Notes under the pieces: model-generated | What the model saw: the letters and a program-made list of their open reading frames with translations, nothing else | What the model was told of the DNA's origin: nothing | Databases searched by the model: none | Translations under genes and position numbers: made by a program | Assembly (NCBI RefSeq): GCF_008831285.2 | Contig: NC_045143.1 | Location: 2,143,503-2,207,502 of the forward strand | Source of the DNA: Nymphaea colorata | Taxonomy: Eukaryota; Streptophyta; Magnoliopsida; Nymphaeales; Nymphaeaceae | Length of the DNA: 64,000 nt | Direction: 5' to 3' | Shown here: piece after piece, positions 1 through 15,505 of the stretch | How the letters are laid out: the number at the start of each line of letters is the position of its first letter | Numbering within the stretch: the first letter of the stretch is position 1

Positions 1-435
1 CAACCTCTTGGGATAAATATGATGGGTTGGTACACGATCGACACAGGAGCTGACGTCCCATATAAAAGAATGCGTGTTTTCTAAAGGAGTATATTTGCAA
101 TATTTAATGGATAAAAATAAACTAAAGCCAGTTTTAGATCAAGGATTTCGAAAAAGATCTTATATAATGTTTCTCATAGTGCCAAGTGTCTTAGTGCATA
201 GTTTTTCTATTGCAACTTGGTAGCATACGGGATCGACTACATATAAACACCTGGCTCAATTATTTCACTATATGTACAAGTCGTCCATCAATTGAATATA
301 ACCAATGGTTTTTATTAGCTTTCATATGTGCACGGTTTTCAATATCGCAATACCCTGTAGCCAATTATTAGCCTGCTTTTCATATAAAGTGCTTTTGTCC
401 TCACCCCTAAATGGGATCTTCATATCATATTTCAG

Positions 436-461
436 GGAGAGAGAGAGAGAGAGAGAGAGAG
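436..461. repeat. (GA)n microsatellite
   Basis: An uninterrupted GA tract. A second, imperfect GA-rich tract follows at about 508-543. Confidence 0.9.
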
Positions 462-1452
462 TCTAATGAACTTCATTATTTGGGATCTTCAAATCATATT
501 TCTGCACTAGAGAGAAAGAGAAAGATCTAGAGAGAGAGAGAAAGCTGAAATGAATACTTGATTACAAAGAGCACTAGCGGGATCATGGTCCCTTTTAAGT
601 TTTGGAAATAAATTTGAAAAATTTTAATTTAGCCCTTTAAAAATTCTAAAAGTTATATTTCGTTTCTGGTAAATATATTTCAACCACCCAAGAAAAAATT
701 TCTAACCCCACACCTCATGTACAAATGCATATTGATTCGGTACAATTTGTTAGATTTCTTTAGTCCAATTCAGATAAGAGAATATTCCTCCTAGCCTTAC
801 CACGATCATCGAAGCAATTAGCTAAGATCAACTTGCACCATCAACGCATTAACTTGGTTCAGAATTAGAACATGGATCACTAAAGACGCGATGTTCTGCT
901 GAATTATATAAGAGGGACATGATCTTCAAATGAATTTTCAATAAGAATCCGTTCACGGTGCAGCCAGGGCTACATAAATACACGCAACATTAATAAAATA
1001 AGTGATTTGAATAACCCACCAGATCCGACTAACGTATAGTTTCTTCAAATCATTCCTCTTTCTCTTTCTCTTTTGTTTTCAAGTGGAAAAATACTCATGC
1101 TTAGATCAGCAAATTACTAGAACTCTTTCCTATTTTATATTGTTTGAAGGAGACAAAACTTTTGCAGGGACAGCAGACTATCTATTTGTTAGGAGACCAA
1201 ATTTTTAAACAGTAACGGAAGAATCTCATACGTTGCCAAAACCCACATAGAAGTTTCAGTTGTAGGTTTATTCAAGAGCCAGCATTGACCAATTTGGTCT
1301 TTATTTAATTCAACAAACACCCAACTTGCAAATTTCTTTTCCACTCCACCAACAAAACTCGAATGTGTGTGTGTGTGTTTGAAAGTTGTGGTCTTATGAC
1401 CATAGTGCCTTTGCCTCCAAAGTCTTTATATGCTTTGGCTTATCACGACGAT

Positions 1453-1872
1453 TAAGGATGTCAATGGATCCAATTTGAGTAGAATGTACAGTTTATCATA
1501 TCTAATTTATAGGATGTTCATATGTTCGAATTCAAATATAAATGAAGCAAGTCTACTAATCCCAGTTTGAACTTTAAGTTCAAAACATAAAGTCCCACTT
1601 TCATTCACATTGAAATCCGAATCTGACTTTTAGATAACATAATCGAATCCAAACTGCATATATGGCATGTTAAAGAACTAGTATATGGATAGTGGATATA
1701 AAATATTAATTTATTTGAAACTCAATAGATATTTATTTAAAACCAAACATTCAGATGTCATTTCTTAAAATCGAATCCAATCCGATTTCTTAATCGGATG
1801 TTAAACTTTTTTTTTTTTCATATCCGGCTTCCTTTCGGAACAGTTTGATCGATATCTGATTACATCCATTAG
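1453..1872. repeat. Degenerate MITE-like repeat, 'GGATGTCAATGGATCC' type
   Basis: The left end reads TAAGGATGTCAATGGATCC and the right end, read on the other strand, TAATGGATGTAATCAGATATC. The interior is a degenerate run of words such as 'aatccgaatctga'. Related interiors occur at 20816-21190, 35440-35700, 54695-55108 and 59795-59990. No matching 8-bp flanks were found here, so the ends are approximate. Confidence 0.45.
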
Positions 1873-4253
1873 TCTTTTGCCCTAGTTGAGTTATATTAGA
1901 CACTCTTGCATATAATCTGGTAAGGACCTGCCTAACTCTTGGTAGCGAATCTAGATCATCTTATTCACAAACAGGTCAGCGGCACTGTTTGAACTTAACT
2001 AAAAGCATCAATACAAATGTAGTAACGTCCAAGATCTGCGCCCACTTGAAAGCTTCCTGCAAGAAAGGGAATGTAAGCAACCTACTTTGGTAGTTAATGG
2101 AAGGTTACTTGTAGGTCACATATAAAGTAAATGACCCAACTAAAAATGAATAAGAAATACGACTCATGGATGATGGCAGCATTACATAATTTGCGTCTCT
2201 TCTCCAGTCATCCAGCTGGTTAGGCAAGTGTTAAAGAGCTTATGTCATTGGTCCTAGACGCCAAGTTCCTGGCTACTAGCTAGCTAGGTCCACGCGGCCA
2301 GACCCACTAAGGATTCCATTTTGGCGCTTTCTTGATCATTAACTGCTTTTGTAGAAAAGTGTCTCTGTTTTGTTTTGAATGTTGAATACGATTCGATTCA
2401 TGAAATGCCATCTCTACCTTGCACCATTTTAGAATCAAGTCCGTCTGTTTAATTTGTCTTTAACTAGCTAAGACTTATTAGTCTTAGATGAGAACATGTT
2501 TGAAATTAAATAATAAACGGACTCATTAGTTTGTACCGGCTATCGTTAGTTAAATTGGAGACAATATTGGCAATATTCTACAATTAGAAGTTAAATGGGA
2601 ATGCAATGATCGATTTACCATGGTTTCAACTTACGAAAACCGCCTTTGGCATAAAACCCTTAAGGTCATACCTTTATGCTTCTAAGGTTCTGATTACTTC
2701 TGGGTACATGTGAATCTACAATATACCCTTCTACTCAAGTGTCACCTTTGCCACAATTCACAAACCAAAGGTGTATTACACCGAAGGGTGACAGCATGAA
2801 TGGGATTCACACCTCGAACCCCTTCTATGTGAACCACCTTGTTACCCAGCTGTGCTACGACTTCTGAGGGACCATGGTTTATTTTCTATGAATAGACCTT
2901 TAAATCATGTTTTTTCCACACCAACAATGATACTAAGTGGGTCCTAGTGAACATCATCCATAGAATTGGAGCATTAGCGCAGATGTGAGTTTCTAATACA
3001 TATTGGATCCTGCATTTTTAAGGTATGTAGACAAAGAAAGTTTCCCTCACCTAATTCTCGAGCGAGAGAAAGGGGGAGACAGATCAGACTTTGTAACTCT
3101 ATTCTGAACATCCACCAGCTGCCTTTTGGACTTTTTGGATTAGATTCTCATCGTTCCCAAGTCCAACAATGGAAATATATTTTCTCTAACTTTTCATCTT
3201 GTTCCTTTGTTTTATATACATTCTTCTAGCACATGGGGATATATTTTCTCAATTTATTCTCCTTTTCTTGTTCCATATGGAAGTAGTTGAACCGACCGGT
3301 AGTGGTTAACTGCTGTGGCCTAACCTTATACATTCGGCGAAATTTGTAAATCTCTCACTTTTCATGCGTGTTGTCATTGTTTGAATCAAATTCTCATCTT
3401 GATCTTTGCAAAAGTAGGTTTGTTAATTTTATTTTAATCAAACTACCTAATGCAAGCTAAGTATTGTGACCTCCCAACATCTGTTTTACTGAAAGAGAAT
3501 TACTGGATATTTTCTGAACCCCAATCATTTCCTTGATTTCTCTTTCAGATTCTTAAGAACCTGAAATCGATCGAGTTTCTTTAATTTTTAATCTGGCTTA
3601 AGTAATTAATTAATTCTAAGGAAATTATCAGTTGGAACTTCTTCTGTAAGTGTCTCCATGTATATATGTGCTAGAATATATTAGTGGAAACAAGGTGGAA
3701 ACCCCATGCTAATGTTCATCACATTTGAGTTATTCTTCAAAGACACAATCACCAAATGTTAGGTTCAACTTATTGACCAGCGAGCTTTTGCAAGCTGAAC
3801 TGAGCCGATCGAGTAAACGGCCCGATTTGTTTCTTTGTTCAGCACCAAACAACACCCAGTGATGTTCCTAATATTTTGTCTTTTGAGGAAGAAACTTGAG
3901 AAAGTACAATTATATAAAATTGCTGACATATCAAATCTTTTGATACACAAACAAATCAATTGAGAACCTAATCTTCAGCAAGTCAAGCAGTATATTGATG
4001 AAATTTCAGTCCACAAAATTCGATTAAATTGACCTAGGAACATGTCTAGTGTTTGAATCCGAATGAGAAAGAGCAGGAAGGTGGACTCACCAAATGAATG
4101 ATGTCATGGCGAGCAGTGGGAATGGCAGACAATATAGTATTCAATCTCCTGTGGAAGAGTTTGTATTTTGGAAGGAAAATCTTAAAAGACTTGTTAATAT
4201 TGATTGACTTTTCTAAGATTACATTTTGCCCAATATGTTATCCGGCAGACTCT

Positions 4254-4421
4254 AAGGGCGTTTGGCAATAGGAACACTAGCAGGGTGACGTTCTATGAAT
4301 CTGCCACAAAAATTGGAGCAAATTCATAAAAATTAGAATTTTATGTTTTAGTATTTTATAAATCTGTCCTGATCTGAAAGACTATGTTGGTGTTTCTATT
4401 GCCAAATGCCCCTAGCTCTTG
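4254..4421. mobile_element. MITE with about 30-bp terminal inverted repeats
   Basis: The left terminus begins CTAAGGGCGTTTGGCAATAG and the right terminus, on the complementary strand, begins CTAGGGGCATTTGGCAATAG. The similarity runs on through 'GAACACTAGC' and 'AAACACCAAC'. The interior is AT-rich and non-coding. No clean target-site duplication was seen. A related element lies at 11403-11555. Confidence 0.65.
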
Positions 4422-5116
4422 AGATGAAGCTATTGATTAACACTCCCTATTTTTTGAGCATCTTCTTCCTAATGTTTAGACTTATGTTTTTCTGCATCAC
4501 GCTCTTATGAAAATCGAAACTGATAAGTTTGGACTACACTCAGGTTTGTGGGTTTGCATTCGGATCAAATATGACATTAGATATCCTACTAGAACATCCA
4601 ACACCAACTGCATTCGAGTTCCCTGTATGAAACTGATCGTATAAATGAACTAGATTCTTACAGCACGTACAATATTGTAAACAAATACTGGATTTTACCC
4701 GAATCTGAACTTCGCCAATTGTTAGCAGTCATGAATATGTTATGGCCTTGATTTCTCGCAGCAAGGTACTCTTTCAAACGAAGGTATAAAGGAATCTTTC
4801 ATTGATGCATTTGGTTACAGTATACATTAAAGTGTCGATGCTGAAAATCTGATAAAATGTGAAAAATAAATGAAATCGTATTGAATACAACCACTTCATG
4901 TATGATGTATAATCCACATTAAGCATTTCAATCTGTGGAGATTAGAGGAAGACGTTGGTGTTCCGCAGGAGTAACCAGCACTCCTCGTGTGTTCGGCCCG
5001 AGCAGTAGATCTCTTCTGATAACTGGGTCGGGTTTGAGTTAAACTTAGCACAGTCATGCCTGGTCTGATGGTAACTGATTTTGCAGATGAACTCGAAAAG
5101 ACAACCTCGTTGCAGA

Positions 5117-7854
<2,738 letters not shown>

Positions 7855-7930
7855 ATCTCCACTGTCTTCTTCCCTTCTTTCTGCCTTCGTTTCTTTCTCC
7901 TCGTTCTCGTTCTTCCATTATCTCCCAACT

Positions 7931-7943
7931 TATTTATTTATAG
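7931..7943 (-). promoter_or_regulatory. TATA box of the WRKY gene
   Basis: On the minus strand this reads CTATAAATAAATA. It lies about 77-89 bases upstream of the chosen ATG at 7854, which leaves room for a short 5' UTR. Inferred from sequence and position only. Confidence 0.6.
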
Positions 7944-7955
7944 CCCCGGTGGGCG

Positions 7956-8880
7956 TTGACAGAGCCTGAAAAGGGCAGTTGAAATTCAAACCCATATTTT
8001 AATATCAGATGGGCTCCAACATGTTCATATTTATTGAAGTTCTGACCTCTCCTTCATAGAAAACAGCTTATACATGACGTGTATTTCATATGAAAAAAAA
8101 AACTTAACCATTGACAGAAATTTCGATTATTTCTAACTTATAACGCATGGTCCCTTGTTATGAGCCATGCATGTCAACATAGTTCATGGATGCAGGAAAA
8201 TTCAATTTGTTTACAAACAACCTTCAGTACCATATTAAAAAAATATGAGGCTCCAATATAGAATTGGGGGCCAATGGTTGAATATTGAATGAAAAATTAT
8301 ATTTCTCTATTCAAAGATGTCAACCACTGCATTGCATAAGCAAAATTTTCAACGGTGTGTGTTTGAGTGCATATGCAACATGTGAAAACTTCAAGTCGCA
8401 GTCCTCGCCGTCCCTTTCCTGCCTTCTATTTCTCACTGGCGCTCCTAAAATTGACCTTTTTGAGGAGCATTTTACTATTCTGACCCTGGCTTTATGCTTT
8501 TCAAACCAGACCCTTTGATTTTATCTTATTTGAAAAGCCTCACGAACTATGGATACTGAGGGACAATGAGTTTTTCTTATCATATTATGGAATTTAGTTT
8601 TTAGGTTTGCAAATAACGTGTCCATTTTTAGGTTTGCTTGGATTTTTTTTTCTCATCGTTTTGATTATTTTTACTTCTAAGGAAATAGTATATTATAGTA
8701 TTACTCATGCGTGTTCTTTAAATAGCGAAGGACGGGCAACAACTTTTTTTTTTTTTTTTTGCTAAAACCCTCAATTGTAACTGCTCAAGGTCTTAAAAGC
8801 GTCAACTTTCATTGCCGGAAATCGTTAGGGGTATTTGTGGCATCTACTTTTCAATACCGTCCACCACAGTTCTCGTTGAC
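7956..8880. promoter_or_regulatory. Cluster of W-box cores in the WRKY promoter
   Basis: TTGAC cores occur on the plus strand at 7956, 8111, 8451 (as TTGACC) and 8876, and on the minus strand (GTCAA) at 8173, 8319 and 8801. The nearest sits beside the TATA box. WRKY proteins bind this core, so self- or cross-regulation by WRKY factors is a reasonable inference. Short cores also occur by chance. Confidence 0.45.
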
Positions 8881-10786
8881 GTCGGCAGGCTTGTATTGTG
8901 TACTGTCAAAAGATTCCCTTCAAAGCCTCCAGTGGACGGCAGCACGCCTAGACAATGACTAAAATGCCCTTATGCCTTATTTGCAATTGAAATAAGTTTT
9001 GTTCCGGGTTTCCAAATGGACCCGATCGAGCCTCTGCTTGCTCCAAATCCAATTACATGATTTCTTGCATATGCCAACCAAGAAACCTCACTCAAAACAT
9101 GAAACTTAATTACATTTTCAATAATATGAAATCACGATAAAAAAAAAATGCAAGAGTACGGTACAAGCTCCACTATCATTCGTTACTACAAAAGGTATAG
9201 GTAATCGTAATCGAACTCGACTCATTTATTAAATAACAAAACTTTAAGATCTAATATTTGATTCATCGCAAGTAGAGATCGATAATTAAACTCATTTCCT
9301 TAAAACAACTATAAGCTGAGCTTGAATTAAGTCCCTAAGCTTATGTTTGTTTTGTTTATTATGTTGTTGAGATCCACAGTGATATGAGATCCCGTCCCGC
9401 GAATACTTGAATCCGGAGCGAAATTCAAAGATTCAAAGCTGCCCCAACTCAAGGGGCAATTTGGTCATACAAAAAACCTGGCAATGAACTCGTGGAGTTA
9501 GGTCAGAAGTACAGCCTCTCTTTTTTTATGTCAATAAAAGGAAGGCCAGTTTGGTCAGACCCTAGGGCCAAAGACTCTTCCTTTGTTGTTTTTCTCCTCG
9601 ACAGCTTTTGGGTTTCGAACTTTTGACATTTCGGAAGGGGGCAAAAGGGAAAAGTAATAAAAAAACAAGACTCGGTAGGCCAGTCGACGGAAAAGCATGG
9701 GCTTGGCGGTTTGCGGTCTAAGAAAAGGGCCCCATTTTCCATACTTTGTCAACTTCTTTGAATTGAATCTTTTCCGGCTGCTGCAAAGTGCCCGGACTCC
9801 AGTCCGGCAACTCCTCCAACCTGATCGGATTTGAATTTGTCTGAACTCAATCCTGATTCATTGAAACTTCAAATCACTTCGACCTAAATTGAGTGCGCAA
9901 GGCGGTCGGACAAGAACCCACCGTTCAAATGAGAGCCGAAGCTACCCCCTTTTCCCCCCAACTTTTCAGCCCCATGGTTGTGCCGAAAACTATAACATGA
10001 TGTGCCACCCAAGAAAAAATTAAACCGAGTGCCAACTTGACCAACTATGCTATAACTATAACGGGTCGATTTTGTATATGACTTCGACTCATATAAAAAA
10101 TGGATTGGGGCAGGTCGAGTCTTCACATGGTCAGCTTCAGCTTGGAGAGATCGGGTACGATCAAAACTGGTCCCAGTCCGGACGAAACCGGGTCGACGTG
10201 GGGTCATAATCCAAGCTTGTGGTTGGATAAATTTGACGCGATGGCAGCTCTATCTTTGAATTCTCTTTCACATAAGCCAAGGAGATGCGATTGGATCAGA
10301 TCCGAGACTTAGCTGAGTTGGAGCTTATTCTTTGCGACTCAGACTCGTTCAAATGTGACGTGCAAACTGCGAAGTACCACACAAGATCCAAATTGTTACG
10401 CATAATCCATTGAATTCGATTTGTATTGAATCGAATAAAACCGGATTCAGATTTAGATGGGATAGGGGAAATACCGAAGTCGTTGACATCAATGTCCGCG
10501 TGACGAAGGAGCAAACACGGTAAACGATGTCCGAGGGACTGAAAGTCAAAACCCGTGTCTAAGGGTACGTAGGAAACGTGCTGCGGTAGCTCCATTGGGG
10601 ACCTACGTTCGAGTCAAGTTGGGCAGAGGCACTTCATGGTCACCGTACGCTCAAGTGGAGTCCCACACGCATGAACTTCGGCCCTCTCTCTCTCTCTCTC
10701 TTCTTTCTCTTTGATTTTCAACTTACATTTCAAATTCCGTATTCATTTTCTAAGTTCATTTATGCACGTGTACCCAAGTCAATCGA

Positions 10787-10788
<2 letters not shown>

Positions 10789-10832
<44 letters not shown>
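10789..10832. repeat. (AT)n microsatellite
   Basis: About 22 AT units, followed by a short GA tract. Confidence 0.95.
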
Positions 10833-10842
<10 letters not shown>

Positions 10843-11402
10843 ATAGCCAAGACATTGAGGAATATTGAAAAGAATACTTTGAAAATCAATTTAAATAGAT
10901 ATGATTCTATCTCGGTTCAAGAGAGGAAGCATCCCAAAGAGTCAATCTTTCTTTTAGTTGTTGAATATTGTTTGATTGATTAGTTTCTATGATATATTCT
11001 GGATGTCCATTAACAATGGAATTGATTTTTTTTTTTTTTCATGAGAAGCAAATCGTTTGGATTGATTACTTTTATTGTGACCATTCAGTAAAGGGAAGAT
11101 GGGAAAAGGGAAGATGGGAGTATTGTTCGCATATATGTTTGTTCAAGCTCGCCATCCTGTGCATGCATGCTTATGCAAACACCACATCTGCATGCATCCT
11201 TATATGCCAGTTTATGAAGCGAATATAATTAAGTCTTCGCGAAGCAAATTAAATGCATCTAGGTGCCGCTTAGTGTGTCGACTGTCCCTAGCAAGAAATT
11301 TCTATCTTTTTCACTGTTTGAGAGGCAAGTTTTTGTTGGGTTAATTGTGACCAACTAAATTTCACCTCAAACGCCTTCACCAGTTTCCTCCTAATGTTCC
11401 TT

Positions 11403-11555
11403 GAGGGGTCGTTTGGCATAAGAAACACTGCGTGACTATTCTATAGTTTCACCTCAAAACACTATTTCAACTGGTTCATGAATCTACCTTAATATTTGGG
11501 GTAGACTCACAGAGCACTCACTCAATGTTCTTCGTGCCGAACGACCCCGAGGGAT
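11403..11555. mobile_element. MITE related to the 4254-4421 element
   Basis: The left end reads GGGGTCGTTTGGCATAAGAA and the right end, on the other strand, GGGGTCGTTCGGCACGAAGA. The interior is AT-rich and non-coding and shares the 'gaatctacc' and 'tagactca' words seen in related copies. Boundaries are good to a few bases; no certain target duplication. Confidence 0.65.
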
Positions 11556-11737
11556 CAATCTTCAGTCTTAATGTTCGACATGATCACTTTAATTTACACC
11601 AAAAATGTCCAGTTAGTCAACTTTTGCTTTGTTTTCTTTGTCACCAATGTTTCATATGATAACAACACGTCTAGATCATTATCTTCTTTCTCCTGATAAT
11701 TTATGTTCTTTTACCTTTAATTATCTCCCGACCAACT

Positions 11738-11774
<37 letters not shown>

Positions 11775-13268
11775 CATTAGCTGCTACTGAATTGTACACT
11801 AAACTACAACATGATACCTTGAAATCGGTTCAAATAATGGATTATTTTATGATATCAGACTAAAGAAAGTCTTCATGTTCATAAAAAAGTATTTAAGTAA
11901 TGAGCTAACTTCAGCCTAACATGCAAGTGTGTTGAAAGTCATTCTTTTTTTCCTTTGCTATATATTTTATATTTTCTTATGAAATCATGCTTAGATCACC
12001 TAAGAAGACCGATCGTTATCTGGGGAAGAACAAACCCGCTGGTGAAACCAAAGGCTAATCAGATCTTGCTTGAAACAGTTAGGAAGGAATCTCAGTTCCC
12101 AACAAAAGAAAACTTACTTCAATGCCTAAATTAAAAAGCGTTGACCCTCCCTAATTTAATATCACCAACCTGCTCCTCTTATAATTCACAACTTAGAAAA
12201 GCCCAAGTTGTTAAGAATAAAATAATATTTAATTGAGCTTCATCAAAGGGGCAGTATATTGTGGTGTTGTGAAAAATATCACCAAATTGGTAGGCCTGCT
12301 ATTGGAAATCAGCCAAGAATATTAAAGAATCATGTTTAGAGAAAAAATAAGAATAATATAGTTAATTGAAAGTGCAAAAAAAAACTTGAAATATTCAATC
12401 AATCGTCATCGATTTCTTATAACATTTTGGAAGACTTCAAAGGCAGGAACAAGCATAATAGAGTCATGGTTAAATGTACTTTGAAAATGGGACCTTTAAA
12501 TAGACAGCCAGACGTATCCGTGGATTTGGTCCAACTTCCAATTATATTAGCAATTTTTTTCGGTTGTTCAAGGTCTTCTTAATTGCTAATTGGCACTTAC
12601 TCGTATGATGATTTAAAAGCATATTAAGCATCGGTTTTTCCTATTTAGTAGGTCCGCGGTTAGGCCAAATCTGGTTCGAGGATTTTGTCAATTTCTAATG
12701 TACCGGAATCTAATTCCGGTCGTATTTTGCCGACTTGGATCCGATCCATTTGCAACCCTAGACAAGATTCTCTTTAGCAGGAGCGCTTGTCGCAAGCGTC
12801 GAACTCAAGATGTTTCAAAAGCAGCAAACAATCACTTAACCACGTGCCCGAGCGCGCTAATCAACGCTTAATCGCATTTTTTAACACCTCATTATATAAA
12901 ATGTGGTGGTGACTCGGATGGAGCTAGCTAGCGAGGGTCAACAATGTGGGATCTTGCACCAAACAAATGGAAGGAAATGCAAAGGATGAATGTTGACATG
13001 TTGCTTGTGTATTTAACATAAGAGGTCATATGCTCATCACCTTCCACGAACTATGGTAGTCTTCTTTTTCGTGAACCAGTCTTTTATTATTTCCCATTTT
13101 CAAAGCTTTGAAATCTGTTCATTAACAACTGCATTGTTATTTAAAGGTTTTCTTTAGGTGGGTATTATTAGCTGACAGGTCAACAAATGCCCATCTTCAT
13201 CGCCTTGAAAGCGTCAATCAAATGCATTTTTAAAAGGCACGCGAGTTGTTTATAGGTCATCTTTTGAC

Positions 13269-13271
<3 letters not shown>

Positions 13272-13330
<59 letters not shown>
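13272..13330. repeat. (AT)n microsatellite
   Basis: A long uninterrupted AT tract of about 29 units. Confidence 0.95.
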
Positions 13331-13333
<3 letters not shown>

Positions 13334-15505
13334 GAAAAGGTCAGTTTTGAGCAGACATGACATGTTCTTAAACATAAGCAGACGGATGCACACGTGAAAA
13401 GAGGACGGTCCTGAGTCCGGACCCTCAAATGGCAGGCTGTTGCTACCTTCTTTTATGTTTAAGTGTTTCTCGGAAAAAAATAATTAATTGTACAAGCGTG
13501 ACCGGACGCTAATTCAGTTAGGTGGATGTTTCAATGATTTGAAAATTCGACAGAAAAATATCATTGACAAAAATGTTGAATTTCCAAGTAGAACTCATCT
13601 TTTTATCTTTCTTCTTAAGCTCTGGATATTAATTACCCAATGTACATCAGCTAATACATTACTTTCACATAATTAACTTAAATGAAGTTGATTTCCATGC
13701 TATTTAATAAGCTTTTTACTGTAAATTTAAGGCATATCTCGCACGATCGGTAATGTTGAAAAATTGCCTTCAAGGAGCAAATATTCAAAAGAATGGACGG
13801 CTCATTTTGTTAGAAAATGTTTAGATTATGTATTTTTCAACGGATTGGACGGTCACCAAACATGTGGAGGATGAAAACCTTCTTGCTAATTTGCGTAGTT
13901 GGTCAAGAAGGGCGTCAAGGTTAACGGCACGAACTGTGAATAGGTATGGAAAAGTATGCTGGATTGATCCAATTCAAATGTCTATACATCATTGTAAAAT
14001 GAGAAGATATTTTTTTTTTTTTCGTGCAGGTATATAATTGGGAACACAGATTCGACAGCACGAATTCAAAAAATATCATGTTCTAGTTCCACGAAACTTA
14101 ATATTATAGTTTTAATTCTTTTTTCTTAAATCCAACAATCAAATACTAACTATTTATCTTACTTATATTATGGTTGACTCAATTTTGAAGTAAATGTTTT
14201 AAAAATATACCCTATAAATGGGTAGTCAAGAGTTTTACATAAAAAAAAAGGACCAATATAGAACTGTTTTTTTTTTTCATTTAATTTAATTGCCAAATGG
14301 TACGTATCCTAAAAGCTTGGTTCTCTCGTTTGTCATTGAAAATGAAGTGGGTAAAATGACACTAAGTTATTAGTACTGGTTTGCTAAGAATATATATATT
14401 GTCAACGAATATCACTTGTAAACTCTTACATCACATAAGATAGGCGTTGGTAAGTGATGTAATGCAATTCTCTTACTCTTGGAGAATAAAATTATATGGA
14501 TTGATAATTGAAAGTTCGGTTTGGTTGATAACCAATCTCATACCTAATTTTGACACATACAATTGACCGGTTATATATATATATATATACGTATAAAAAA
14601 ATAAATAAATATAATTTAATGTATAATAATATTATTATTATTAAAAATAAATTATCAACTGAGTCGGGCCAACCCGATAACTTATTGGACCGCAAAGCAA
14701 GCCGAGATACGAAGTACCCATCGGATAATCAACTAGATGCCCACCCAGATTTGCTGAGAACTGCATAATCAGATCTGAGTCGTGTCAAAGATAACTGGGT
14801 GATAAAATTGGACATCTGTGTGACTTCAGATTCATGAGAAATAGTCGGACTTGGGCATGAAAATGGATCAGATTTATCAAATCTTAAGTAACCAGATACC
14901 TGCACTCAAGAAAACTTATATACATACCACTGTGATCGTTCATTAATGAAGAAAACTGAATAAAAGTGTCTGGCTTTTATTATTACACAGACGACCCACG
15001 GATCTAAGATCTACTGATGTCATATCACATTGGCTATGCGAACAACATGTTGCATGAAGGTGTTTGATGAATCTGTACCAAATCTATTTATGAATCTGCT
15101 TCAAATTTGGAATAGACTCATGGAATACTTACAAAGTTTTCCAAACACCAAACACTCACTTAAGGCCCGTTTGGCAACCATAACAAGCAACAAGCTGTTA
15201 CTATCCCATGTTCATAAAATATTATTTTATCATAGTCCATAAATCTATCCAATGTTTGGTATAGATTCATGAGATAGTAACAACTCGACATTGTTGCTCT
15301 CAATAATGCTAATACGACTATAATGATCATCCAAATGTAGCGTCTTCTCAAATAGGTATGGAGCAAAGCTAAAGGATGAGAACGACACTTGAAAATGTGA
15401 AGCATGGATCAAAATCCATTAGGAGCGTACCTGCATTTGAGAGATGTCAATAAATCCGATTTGGATATGATATCTGACTGAACTCTTTAGAAAAAAGTGG
15501 ATAAT

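Larger units (their letters stand above)
1..5116. other. Intergenic stretch, no gene recognised
   Basis: No convincing coding sequence was seen. The stretch is AT-rich. It holds (GA)n tracts near 436-461 and 528-542, a short (TG)n near 1363-1378, a degenerate MITE-like repeat at about 1453-1872 and a TIR-bearing MITE at 4254-4421. The part just above 4860 lies downstream of the WRKY gene and probably includes its 3' UTR. Short ORFs here have no family features. Confidence 0.6.
8881..15505. other. Intergenic stretch, no gene recognised
   Basis: The stretch is AT-rich with no family-like coding sequence. ORFs near 9884-10207 and 10296-10595 are short, lack a partner exon and match nothing recognisable. 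Contents: (AT)n at 10789-10832 and 13272-13330, (GA)n at 11740-11771, a MITE at 11403-11555, and an orphan 'GGCCCGTTTGGCAACC' MITE-like end near 15165. Confidence 0.55.

Noticed and set aside
9884-10207. 107-codon minus-strand frame in a GC-richer patch
   Set aside because: No domain, no partner exon, and composition like the GC-rich repeat fragments nearby.
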